Origin: Sporobacter sp942492735
GTDB taxonomy: Bacteria; Bacillota; Clostridia; Oscillospirales; Oscillospiraceae
Length of the DNA: 64,000 bases
Reading direction: 5' to 3'
Assembly: GCA_942492735.1 (NCBI GenBank)
Contig: OW818648.1
Location: forward strand, 992,001 to 1,056,000
Part shown: piece by piece, positions 1 through 7,797 of the stretch
How positions within the stretch are numbered: position 1 is the stretch's first letter
Layout: every line of letters starts with the position of its first letter
Program-made: the position numbers and the translations under genes
The notes under the pieces: generated by a model
What the model saw: the letters and a program-made list of their open reading frames with translations, nothing else
What the model was told of the DNA's origin: nothing
The model's database searches: none

Positions 1-1770
1 CGGCAGAGTTACCGACTTAAAGCCTGGCTTATTGATGACGCTGAGCTTTTTCAACTCCTCGTTATTGATAATAGGCGCATGCAGCCTGATTCTGCGGCAG
101 CTGTCCGGATCGCTCTTGAGCAGATTTTTTTCCGAGCCCAGATATACGATGGAGGAGGTTATGATCGCTTCGCGCAGTGCATCTATCGGTGGGTTCGTGA
201 CTTGCGCAAAAAGCTGCTTGAAATATTCGTAGAGCAGCTGAGGCTTGCCGGAAAGAACGGCAAGCGGCGTATCGTTGCCCATTGATCCAACGGGATCAAC
301 GCCGTTCGTTACCATCGGTGCGAGGATCAGTCTCAGATCCTCGTAGCTGTATCCGAAGGCTTTCTGTAAGCGAAGCAAAGGTTGTTCCTTGTTGCTCTCA
401 TAATCTGCCAGCGACAGAAGCTCGCCCAGGTCCACCATGTTGCGTTTAAGCCATTCGCCATAAGGATAAGCGATCGCAGCTTTGTGCTTAATCTCGTCAT
501 CCTCAATGATCCGCTGGCTTTCCGTATCAATCAGCAGCATACGGCCAGGGTGGAGACGTTCTTTTTTTACGATTTTTTCAGGCGGTATATCCAGTACGCC
601 GACCTCGGAGGCCAGAATCACCATATCGTCTGTTGTGACGTAATACCGGGACGGACGCAGACCATTACGGTCAAGCACCGCGCCGATGCGGATTCCGTCT
701 GTAAATCCCATTGAAGCAGGGCCGTCCCAAGGCTCCATAAGGCAGGCGCTGTACTCGTAGAAGGATTTTTTCTCCTTGCTCATGCTGGCGTCATGCGCCC
801 ACGGCTCCGGAATCATCAGCATCATAACGCGTTCGAGAGGCATACCGGAAAGCATGAGAAATTCCGCGGTATTGTCAAACATGGAGGAATCACTGCCGCT
901 GCGGTCTATAATCGGAAGCACCTTGTCAATTTCGGTCCCAAAAATGTCGCTTTGCAGCATGGACTCGCGCGCATTCATATAATTGACATTGCCGCGCAGC
1001 GTATTGATTTCACCGTTATGAATAATGCAGCGGTTGGGGTGCGCCCTTTCCCAGCTGGGGAACGTGTTTGTGCTGTATCTTGAATGCACAAGGGCCAGCG
1101 CCGTCGTCATTCTCTCATCCCGCAGGTCGGGGTAGAATTCGTCCAGCTGATCGGCTGTCAGCATGCCCTTATAGACGATTGTTCTGGAAGAAAGGCTTGC
1201 TATATAAAACGTCTCATTCGGATATGAAGCGGCTATTGCTTTCTCAACGCGCTTGCGGATAATAAAGAGCCTGCGCTCAAAATCGATTCCCGAATTGACA
1301 TATCGACGCCCGATGAATACCTGGCGCATAAACGGCATGCTTTTCCGCGCGGTTTTCCCAAGTCCCGAGGCTTCGGTTGGAACGTACCGCCAGCCGAGGA
1401 ACAGCTGCCCCTCATCTCGAATAATGTTTTCAAGCTCGCGCTCAAATTTACCGCGCATGACGACATTATTTGGCAGAAATACAATACCGGTACCGTAATC
1501 CCCTGCGGGAGGAATAACAATTTTATTCGTCACAACAGCGCGATAAAATTCATGAGGAATCTGCATTAAAATGCCCACGCCGTCTCCGGAGGTCGGCTCG
1601 CTGCCCGCGCCGCCGCGGTGTGACAGATTTTTAACCGCGGTTAAAGCCTGCTTGAGAATATTGTTCGATTTTTCTCCCTTGATATTCGCAACGAAGCCTA
1701 TGCCGCACGCGTCGTGCTCATTACGCGGGTCATACAGTCCCTGCTTCTCCGGAAGATGATGCTTATTCAT
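1..1770 (-). CDS. gltB: Glutamate synthase large subunit, N-terminal part (3' end outside window)
   Basis: The reverse strand reads as one open frame of 590 codons that runs off the left edge. Translation begins MNKHHLPEKQGLYDPRNEHD and continues with ACGIGF, so Cys22 would be the N-terminal nucleophile of the glutamine amidotransferase (class II) domain after propeptide removal. The stretches SHRGG, GDGVGILMQIP, HNGEIN and SGSDSSMFDN are typical of that domain. The frame then enters the central domain (DGPASMGFTDG, DRNGLRPSRY). The product transfers the glutamine amide to 2-oxoglutarate to make glutamate in the cytoplasm. The FMN-binding and Fe-S domains lie beyond the window, so the electron donor is not seen. 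The start is the only ATG before the conserved N-terminus. Confidence 0.95.
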   Translation of the reverse strand, partial: MNKHHLPEKQGLYDPRNEHDACGIGFVANIKGEKSNNILKQALTAVKNLSHRGGAGSEPTSGDGVGILMQIPHEFYRAVVTNKIVIPPAGDYGTGIVFLPNNVVMRGKFERELENIIRDEGQLFLGWRYVPTEASGLGKTARKSMPFMRQVFIGRRYVNSGIDFERRLFIIRKRVEKAIAASYPNETFYIASLSSRTIVYKGMLTADQLDEFYPDLRDERMTTALALVHSRYSTNTFPSWERAHPNRCIIHNGEINTLRGNVNYMNARESMLQSDIFGTEIDKVLPIIDRSGSDSSMFDNTAEFLMLSGMPLERVMMLMIPEPWAHDASMSKEKKSFYEYSACLMEPWDGPASMGFTDGIRIGAVLDRNGLRPSRYYVTTDDMVILASEVGVLDIPPEKIVKKERLHPGRMLLIDTESQRIIEDDEIKHKAAIAYPYGEWLKRNMVDLGELLSLADYESNKEQPLLRLQKAFGYSYEDLRLILAPMVTNGVDPVGSMGNDTPLAVLSGKPQLLYEYFKQLFAQVTNPPIDALREAIITSSIVYLGSEKNLLKSDPDSCRRIRLHAPIINNEELKKLSVINKPGFKSVTLP

Positions 1771-1861
1771 GGTGACCGTTCCTTTCAAGTTGCAATGTAA
1801 GGAGAGATATACTTCGAATTTCTGCTGAGCAGCTTAAAAATGTAAAAAAACAGAGGTCTAA

Positions 1862-1888
1862 ATAAGGGCATAAATATTATGCCCTTAT
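1862..1888. repeat. Perfect inverted repeat in the gltB leader
   Basis: A 12-bp arm (1862-1873) is followed after 3 bases by its exact complement (1877-1888), about 75 bp upstream of the gltB start. On the minus strand it is followed about 15 bases later by a run of seven T. It could be an operator, or a leader hairpin that attenuates gltB. The T run is too distant for a standard terminator. The rest of 1771-2059 shows no gene. Confidence 0.5.
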
Positions 1889-2059
1889 ATTAAACCCCCT
1901 TGTTTAATGCATATATAAACTTGTTTCATAAATTATCACACATAGAGCCGGTTTTGTAAACTGGTAATTCAAACAAAAAACGAATACATCCGTTTCCATA
2001 ATACTTGTGACATGCATAATGCACACGCACCATCATTATTGAGGTAAATGCTGAAGAAA

Positions 2060-3280
2060 TTACTCGGATTTCGTATTAGCGTCGGCTGCTGGCGTCCCGG
2101 TGCCCGGCTTTGGTCCGGAGAGCTTATTTCGGCCTTTGCCGCCTCTGTGATGCCGTTTGTTCTTTTTGCTTGGAATTTTGTCGCCTTCGGGAGTCAGATT
2201 ATCATTTTCGGCAGACGGCTTCTTCTCGGGTTTGAATACCGGTTTGCCGACCGGAGCCGTGGGAAACGTTGGCTCGGATTTTTGAACAGGTTCCGGCTTT
2301 CTAACAAATCTCTGTGCAGGCATGGCCTCGCGTTTCGGCTCCGGTCTGGGCTCGTTTTTTACGTCGAGTTTTGCAAAATTAGTAGCAACGGCAGTCGGTC
2401 TCTCCGTAAATCCGGCCTCTTCAAGCTTACCTTCGGCCCTTGCTGCAATGTATTCGGCGCGGCGGGATTTGCCGCCAAGGACATCAAGCTCTTCAAACGG
2501 AAATGTCTTGAGCGTCGTGTCAAAACCGTTTTCAAGCCGGACTTTGGCATTGCCGCGCAGGAGGTTGATGCTGATGACAGTGCCCTTGCCGGAGGGCGTA
2601 TCGACAAACGCGTCGACCTTCGGCGCTCTTTTTACGAGGTCTTCGTAGGCGCTCTCCTCGTACTTGAGGCAGCACATCAGTCTTCCGCATGTCCCGGAGA
2701 TTTTAACGGGATTGAGCGATAAACCCTGCGTTTTTGCCATTTTGATTGATACGGGATGGAACTCGTCCAAAAACTGACTGCAGCAAAACTGTTTGCCGCA
2801 TATCCCGAGTCCGCCCAGCATTCTGGCTTCATCACGTACGCCGATCTGGCGGAGTTCAATACGGGTTTTGAAAACGGATGCAAGGTCCTTGACAAGCTCC
2901 CTGAAATCAACACGCCCGTCAGATGTAAAAAAGAATAGTATCTTGCTGCCCTCAAAGCTGAATTCAACGTCAACAAGCTTCATATCGAGATGGTGCTCTT
3001 CAATTTTTTTCTGACAGAATTCAAACGCTTCGGTTTCCTTCGCTTTGTTTTCTGTTGCTTTTTTCGTATCCTCCTCCGTGGCAACCCGTGTCACCGGGCG
3101 CAACGGCGGTATGATAGCCGAATCCTCGACAAAGTGGTTGCCAAATGTGCATTCGGCATATTCCAGTCCCTTGGACGTCTCAACGATCACATTGACACTT
3201 GACGGGATGATCAGCCCGGCAGGATCAAAGAAATACACTTTGCCTTTATTCTTAAATCGAACACTAGCTACTTCAGTCAT
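2060..3280 (-). CDS. ricT: PSP1/RicT (YaaT) family protein with Lys/Pro-rich C-terminal tail
   Basis: This is the PSP1 C-terminal domain family. In Bacillus, RicT works with RicA and RicF to modulate RNase Y processing and the Spo0A phosphorelay, and the complex binds Fe-S clusters. The conserved Cys cluster is visible as GICGKQFCC and, some 30 residues on, TCGRLMCC. The core covers about 1-270. Residues after about 300 form a low-complexity tail rich in Lys, Pro and Arg, which makes the protein (406 aa) longer than Bacillus YaaT. I chose the start at 3280 because GAGGAAAG sits at good distance before it; the ATG four codons upstream has no ribosome site. It overlaps the end of holB by 8 bp, and this pairing with holB is conserved in Firmicutes. 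Confidence 0.88.
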   Translation of the reverse strand: MTEVASVRFKNKGKVYFFDPAGLIIPSSVNVIVETSKGLEYAECTFGNHFVEDSAIIPPLRPVTRVATEEDTKKATENKAKETEAFEFCQKKIEEHHLDMKLVDVEFSFEGSKILFFFTSDGRVDFRELVKDLASVFKTRIELRQIGVRDEARMLGGLGICGKQFCCSQFLDEFHPVSIKMAKTQGLSLNPVKISGTCGRLMCCLKYEESAYEDLVKRAPKVDAFVDTPSGKGTVISINLLRGNAKVRLENGFDTTLKTFPFEELDVLGGKSRRAEYIAARAEGKLEEAGFTERPTAVATNFAKLDVKNEPRPEPKREAMPAQRFVRKPEPVQKSEPTFPTAPVGKPVFKPEKKPSAENDNLTPEGDKIPSKKNKRHHRGGKGRNKLSGPKPGTGTPAADANTKSE

Positions 3281-4097
3281 ATCTTTCCTCATTTCGTATA
3301 AGCTCGGCGCATATCATTCCGGATATATGCCCGAGGCTGACATTGTTCTCAAAATATTCTTTGGCTCTGTCCAGAACGGTGACGGCTTTCATCAGGTATT
3401 CAGGAGACAGGGTGATTTCTATTTCTTGGAGGCAGTCTTTCATTTTCAATACAAGAAAAGCCTTTGCGCCGTCAACAAAATCAATAAACTCATTTCTATC
3501 TTGTTTTTCTAAAACGAACGAATACTCGGTAAGCTTCAATGGACTTCCTGTCAAGGCGGCATAAAAAGCGATAACATCATCCCTTGTTTGAGCAGGCTCT
3601 TTTAAATCCAGACTGTCGGCGGCGCGTTCGACGCAGCGAGACCGGACGGTTGGCAATAGCTCGGCAGGATTTTCGGTGATCAGAATAAAGCGTGAACTCT
3701 CGGGGGGTTCTTCCAGAAGCTTTAGAATCGCATTTTGGGCCGAAACGTTCATTGAGCCCGCATGACCAATGATATACACCTTTGTTTGAGCCTCGTTCGG
3801 CATGATGACCGCGTCTTCCCTGAGTGCGCGGATCTGATCGACATAAATCGCCCTGGTGTCAGGAGTTCTGTCAATGGCGATGATGTCAGGATGTATGTGA
3901 CGGGATGATTTTGCGCAGTGTGCGCAAGCCATGCACGGCTTTTGGCCGGAGCCTGAGCAGATAATCGCCTGAGCCAGATTGTCGGCAAAAGCGGTCCGAT
4001 CGGCCTCACTGCCGCCCCATATGATATAGGCGTGTGAATAAGTGGACATTCCCGACAACCTAGAATGACCTATATCGCTGTTTCCCTGTAGCTTCAT
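3273..4097 (-). CDS. holB: DNA polymerase III delta' subunit
   Basis: This is a clamp-loader subunit homologous to HolB/DnaX. Features visible are a four-Cys zinc module (CSGSGQKPCMACAHC, around residues 50-64), SRHIHPDI, the sensor region VYIIGHAGSMNVSAQNAILK followed by LLEEPPE, and LITENPAELLPTVRSRC. The Walker A position reads GGSEADRT and lacks the GKT of active clamp-loader ATPases, as expected for a delta' subunit that does not hydrolyse ATP. The start at 4097 has GGAG five bases upstream; an internal ATG at 4049 (MSTYSHAY) fits the family N-terminus equally well. It is co-transcribed with ricT. Confidence 0.88.
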   Translation of the reverse strand: MKLQGNSDIGHSRLSGMSTYSHAYIIWGGSEADRTAFADNLAQAIICSGSGQKPCMACAHCAKSSRHIHPDIIAIDRTPDTRAIYVDQIRALREDAVIMPNEAQTKVYIIGHAGSMNVSAQNAILKLLEEPPESSRFILITENPAELLPTVRSRCVERAADSLDLKEPAQTRDDVIAFYAALTGSPLKLTEYSFVLEKQDRNEFIDFVDGAKAFLVLKMKDCLQEIEITLSPEYLMKAVTVLDRAKEYFENNVSLGHISGMICAELIRNEERYD

Positions 4098-4103
4098 ACG
4101 CAC

Positions 4104-4589
4104 TCCATTTTACTTTAGCCGAAGAGTAAAACGACAAACCGTTTTATTATAGTATATCATAACGGAAGCAAGTTTATCGGATATTATTACGCCGATCTGA
4201 TCCGCGTTGATAATAGAGTCACGCTGACCAGCTTGCCGTCGCATCTTGCTTATCATAGTATTTTACAATTTAAGGAGGCGTTTCGTCAACAGTAAATGTC
4301 GTATGTGCAGGGAATACTTGAAATACGGGCGCGATCGCACCAATACAGGTTGTAACATGATCACAGATAGCGTATAATTTATGCCTATAGTAAAAAATCA
4401 TAGGCATTCCGGCAGGCGCCTGGATCGGTTTCGGCGTTAAACAATTGCGCCTTAATGTTGCATTTATTGCTCTGCCTGTGATATACTGCCACTTATTTAT
4501 TCCAAAGGGAATTTTCGTCATTCATAATATTTTCGATAAAGAATATTACAAAACGTAATATCGATATCATACAGAAAGGAAAGGCAATC
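4104..4589. other. Non-coding gap between holB and metG
   Basis: The two flanking genes diverge here. I see no tRNA, T-box or S-box signature (no AGGGTGG-type T-box motif). A short frame on the minus strand (4270-4521) has no ribosome site and resembles nothing I know. An imperfect inverted repeat lies at about 4536-4570, just before the metG ribosome site. Confidence 0.5.
4458..4487 (+). promoter_or_regulatory. Candidate sigma-A promoter for metG
   Basis: The hexamers are TTGCAT (4458-4463) and TATACT (4482-4487), separated by 18 bp. They lie about 100 bp upstream of the metG start. This is a match by eye to the consensus and has no experimental support. Confidence 0.45.
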
Positions 4590-6161
4590 ATGAGCAAAGG
4601 AACATTCTTCATCACGACGCCCATCTATTATCCCTCCGACAAGCTTCATATCGGACACACGTACTGCACTGTGGCGACTGACGCGATGGCGAGGTATAAG
4701 CGAATGCAGGGCTTTGATGTCATGTTCCTCACAGGGACGGATGAGCACGGCCAAAAGATTGAGGAAAAAGCGAAAGCGGCGGGGGTCACGCCCCAGCAGT
4801 TCGTGGATAATATTGTGGCCGGGATAAAGACGCTCTGGAAGCTGATGAACATCTCCTACGACAGATTTGTACGAACCACCGATGACTACCATATTGTCTC
4901 AATACAGCGTATTTTTAAAGCCATGTATGACAAGGGAGATATATATAAGGGTGCCTACAAGGGTCTGTATTGTACCCCCTGTGAGTCCTTTTGGACCGAA
5001 AGTCAGCTTGTCGACGGTAAGTGCCCCGACTGCGGGCGGGAGGTCAAATACGCCGAGGAAGAAGCATACTTTTTTCGCATGTCCAGTTACGCCGATCGGA
5101 TCCGAGCGCTGCTGTTCAGCGGCGACTACCTTCAGCCCTATTCCCGTGTCAATGAGATGATCAATAATTTCATCGACTGTGAAGGGGGGCTGCAGGACCT
5201 TTGCGTGTCACGTACGACCTTTACCTGGGGCGTACCGGTGGACTTCGATCCGGGACATGTTGTGTACGTTTGGCTGGACGCGCTTTTCAACTATACAACG
5301 GCGCTTGGCTTCATGAATGAGAAATTCAACGATTATGATAAGTTCTGGCCTGCGGACGTGCATTTCGTGGGCAAGGAGATCGTGCGCTTCCACTCTATTT
5401 ACTGGCCGGCCTTTCTCATGAGCATGGATATGCCCCTGCCGAAGAAGCTCTACGGCCACGGCTGGCTTAATCTTAACGGTATGAAAATGAGCAAATCGGT
5501 CGGGAATGTCGTGGACCCCGTCGTTCTCGCCGATCGCTATGGTGTGGATGCGCTGCGGTATTTCCTATTGCGCGAGTTCCCCTTCGGCTCGGATGGCAAT
5601 TTCTCAAACGAGAGCCTCATTACACGGATTAACACAGATCTCGCAAATGACCTCGGCAACCTTGTTTCGAGAACGGTCGCCATGGTTATCAAATACTTCG
5701 GCGGCATGCTTCCGAAGGAACAGATATCGGAAAGCGGAGATGACGAGCTCGTCTCCATGGCGAATGGGGTGCGCGATTTATATGAGACGCAAATGGAGAA
5801 ATATGCGTTTCAGAACGTGCTGACGGAGATTTTCCGCGTCACCTCGCGGGCAAATAAGTATATCGATGAGATGGCGCCCTGGGTGTTGGCGAAAGATGAT
5901 TCGAACGCGCCGCGGCTCGCCTGTGTCATGTACAATCTCTTGGAGTCCATACGAATCTGCGCGGTGCTCCTCAAACCGTTTATGCCGGATACGAGCGACA
6001 AAATATTTGCGCAAATTGGCGCCGATGATGCGCGTCAGACTTGGGCGTCAGCCGCCGCGTTCGGCGCGCTGCCGAAAGATGTGACGGTCGCAAAAGGAGA
6101 CGTCATATTCCCGAGGATCGACATGGTAAAGGAACTCGAAATCTTAGCCGGTCATGTATAA
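4590..6161 (+). CDS. metG: Methionyl-tRNA synthetase (short form without C-terminal EMAP domain)
   Basis: This class I aminoacyl-tRNA synthetase charges tRNA-Met in the cytoplasm. The HIGH motif is KLHIGHTYC (residues about 18-26), the zinc knuckle is CTPCESF with CPDCG, and the KMSKS motif is GMKMSKSVGNVVDP near residue 300. The anticodon-binding helical domain follows, with NDLGNLVSR. At 523 residues it ends where longer MetG proteins carry an extra tRNA-binding beta-barrel domain of about 110 residues, so this is the short type. AGGAAAG stands before the ATG. It is monocistronic with a strong terminator just after the stop. Confidence 0.96.
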   Translation: MSKGTFFITTPIYYPSDKLHIGHTYCTVATDAMARYKRMQGFDVMFLTGTDEHGQKIEEKAKAAGVTPQQFVDNIVAGIKTLWKLMNISYDRFVRTTDDYHIVSIQRIFKAMYDKGDIYKGAYKGLYCTPCESFWTESQLVDGKCPDCGREVKYAEEEAYFFRMSSYADRIRALLFSGDYLQPYSRVNEMINNFIDCEGGLQDLCVSRTTFTWGVPVDFDPGHVVYVWLDALFNYTTALGFMNEKFNDYDKFWPADVHFVGKEIVRFHSIYWPAFLMSMDMPLPKKLYGHGWLNLNGMKMSKSVGNVVDPVVLADRYGVDALRYFLLREFPFGSDGNFSNESLITRINTDLANDLGNLVSRTVAMVIKYFGGMLPKEQISESGDDELVSMANGVRDLYETQMEKYAFQNVLTEIFRVTSRANKYIDEMAPWVLAKDDSNAPRLACVMYNLLESIRICAVLLKPFMPDTSDKIFAQIGADDARQTWASAAAFGALPKDVTVAKGDVIFPRIDMVKELEILAGHV

Positions 6162-6170
6162 TTTATATAA

Positions 6171-6202
6171 AAATGGTCTGCGCATACGTGCGCAGACCAT
6201 TT
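6171..6202. terminator. Bidirectional intrinsic terminator
   Basis: A 14-bp perfect stem (6171-6184 with 6189-6202) with loop TACG has A-rich left and T-rich right flanks. It serves metG on the plus strand and the convergent membrane protein gene on the minus strand, whose stop codon abuts it. Confidence 0.9.
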
Positions 6203-6204
6203 TT

Positions 6205-6984
6205 TTATTCCTGATCGTCGTTATTGTCTTTCCGGCCCAGTACGCGGGCTTTCAGTTTTTTCAGTGCGTCGTCATATGAGAACGACCGGAGCTTCGGAAA
6301 GGCCCGAATGATTCTTCTGTTTTGAAACCGATCGAGGCTGAAGAGTGTTTTGATGCGTTCGGAATAAAATTCGCTCTCCTCAAAGCTCACCAGGATTGCA
6401 TTTTTGAATTCACCGGCGCGCCTGTAATACTTGCCGAAAAAGCAGTTGAGCGCTGTTTGTATCTCGCTCAGCCGACCATTTAAAGTCAGGACATGGCGGA
6501 CAGTTATTGAAAAATCAAGGACAAGATAGACTAGAAAAATGAGCAGCAACGTCAGCTTGGCATTCTGAGATATCTGATCGGTCAGACTTTTAACAAACGG
6601 TTGGATAAACTTTATTCCAACGACCGACAGAACACCAAAAACGGCAGAGGAGAGCGGACTGATCCTGCCCTTGAAGTTCAAGGGAAACATAGAATAATCC
6701 CACCATTTGGCATGAAAGACTTTTTCAAGTATGACGGCCGTTATATACTCGAGCGTTGTTGTCAGCGCAACTGCCGCAAAGAATAATATAACAAGGTTAT
6801 CGGTTCTGTGGTCAAGGATCAGAAATATCAGCAGGGCGCCGAAGCCATAAACGGGACAAAGCGGCCCGTTTAGAAAACCGCGGTTCACCAATTTCTTCTC
6901 ATAAACTGAAAATTGAACAGACTCAAATACCCAGCCCACAAAACTATATATGACAAACCATAAAAACCAATCTAAAACATACAT
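6205..6984 (-). CDS. Putative ABC-transporter type IV (CmpB/DUF1113-like) membrane protein
   Basis: The protein has 259 residues. The N-terminal half is hydrophobic with about five membrane segments, beginning with FLWFVIYSFVGWVFESVQFS and followed by NRGFLNGPLCPVYGFGAL, a pattern I recognise from the family annotated as putative ABC-transporter type IV. A hydrophilic C-terminal part of about 80 residues is basic and probably cytoplasmic. The family function is not established, and no ATPase or binding protein gene is adjacent. It is convergent with metG and shares its terminator. Confidence 0.75.
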   Translation of the reverse strand: MYVLDWFLWFVIYSFVGWVFESVQFSVYEKKLVNRGFLNGPLCPVYGFGALLIFLILDHRTDNLVILFFAAVALTTTLEYITAVILEKVFHAKWWDYSMFPLNFKGRISPLSSAVFGVLSVVGIKFIQPFVKSLTDQISQNAKLTLLLIFLVYLVLDFSITVRHVLTLNGRLSEIQTALNCFFGKYYRRAGEFKNAILVSFEESEFYSERIKTLFSLDRFQNRRIIRAFPKLRSFSYDDALKKLKARVLGRKDNNDDQE

Positions 6985-7020
6985 GCAAATGCTCCAAATA
7001 CTATAGTTGTATTTTTGAGT

Positions 7021-7062
7021 AAAAAACGACCGGAGTGTTGTCCTTGAGGCATCTCCGGTTCG
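7021..7062 (-). terminator. Terminator of the HD-domain gene
   Basis: The arms ACCGGAG and CTCCGGT (7029-7035, 7053-7059) pair on the minus strand and are followed by six T (complement of 7021-7026), just downstream of the HD-domain gene stop. Confidence 0.7.
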
Positions 7063-7089
7063 CCATTAAATATTATTTTCTAAATGAAT

Positions 7090-7596
7090 TTAATATGCCA
7101 GGTCGTGGATCCTTCGCATTATATTGGTGCTGCCGCTTCGGAAAGCTTCGCTGATACAGTAAAATTTGTCCACAAGGATGACAACGAACGACTCGGGATA
7201 TTTAGGCATAGACACCGTCAGCGGCCACATATGCTTTTTAATGACGTCCTTTTCACGCTTGTTCAGGGTAAAGGTGTTATTCGCGTTGATTGATGCGATT
7301 TTCGGATGCGTGAAAGCGTGCAGCCCGCCGTGCGGGTTTTCTTTATGCCAGTCATAAAGAAAAAAATCGTGAAGCAATCCGCCTCTGGCGGCAGACCGAT
7401 AATCGAGGCCAAGCTTTTTGCATATGAGATAGCTTCGAATCGATACATTCAAACTGTGCTCGAGACAGTCGACGCCCCGATGCTGGTTATAATGCTTCAT
7501 AGACTTGACGGCGTCATGCTGAATCATTTCAGAGACGCAGTCAAGGTATTCGTCGCAGAGTTCCGTTTCGCTCATTCTCGCTATTTTTTCGGACAT
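7090..7596 (-). CDS. HD-domain phosphohydrolase-like protein
   Basis: The protein has 168 residues with HD-superfamily metal-binding motifs: an early His (CLEHSLNVS), the HD pair in GGLLHDFFLYDW, a later His (HAFTHPKIAS) and an Asp (VVILVDKFYC). Such proteins hydrolyse phosphate esters of nucleotides or signalling molecules; the substrate here is unknown. The frame extends to a TTG at 7602, but the ATG at 7596 is preceded by GGGGGA and is the likelier start. It appears to be a single-gene unit with its own terminator. Confidence 0.8.
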   Translation of the reverse strand: MSEKIARMSETELCDEYLDCVSEMIQHDAVKSMKHYNQHRGVDCLEHSLNVSIRSYLICKKLGLDYRSAARGGLLHDFFLYDWHKENPHGGLHAFTHPKIASINANNTFTLNKREKDVIKKHMWPLTVSMPKYPESFVVILVDKFYCISEAFRSGSTNIMRRIHDLAY

Positions 7597-7751
7597 GCGC
7601 AATCCCCCAAGATAAAGAAATCTTTAGGACTTACTATTACATATTTTTTATCTTGTGTCAAGGAAACAGATAATAGGCCGCGCGTGTAATAGTTTGTGCG
7701 GCTGCGCTGTAATTATTAGGGTATCGCGGATTGAAAAAACACACGAGAAAA

Positions 7752-7777
7752 TAAGGGTGTGACGTTTCACACCCTTA
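7752..7777 (-). terminator. Terminator of the vor-linked operon
   Basis: An 11-bp perfect stem (7752-7762 with 7767-7777) with a four-base loop is followed on the minus strand by ATTTTCTC. It lies about 20 bp beyond the stop of the last gene of the operon. Confidence 0.85.
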
Positions 7778-7797
7778 CGAAGCCTATTGTACGCGCG

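Noticed and set aside
2048..2722. A 224-codon open frame on the plus strand
   Set aside because: It lies wholly antisense to ricT, has no ribosome site and reflects the biased Lys/Pro codons of the ricT tail.
4270..4521. An 83-codon frame on the minus strand upstream of metG
   Set aside because: No ribosome site, no recognisable motif and no partner gene; it lies in the region expected to carry the metG promoter.
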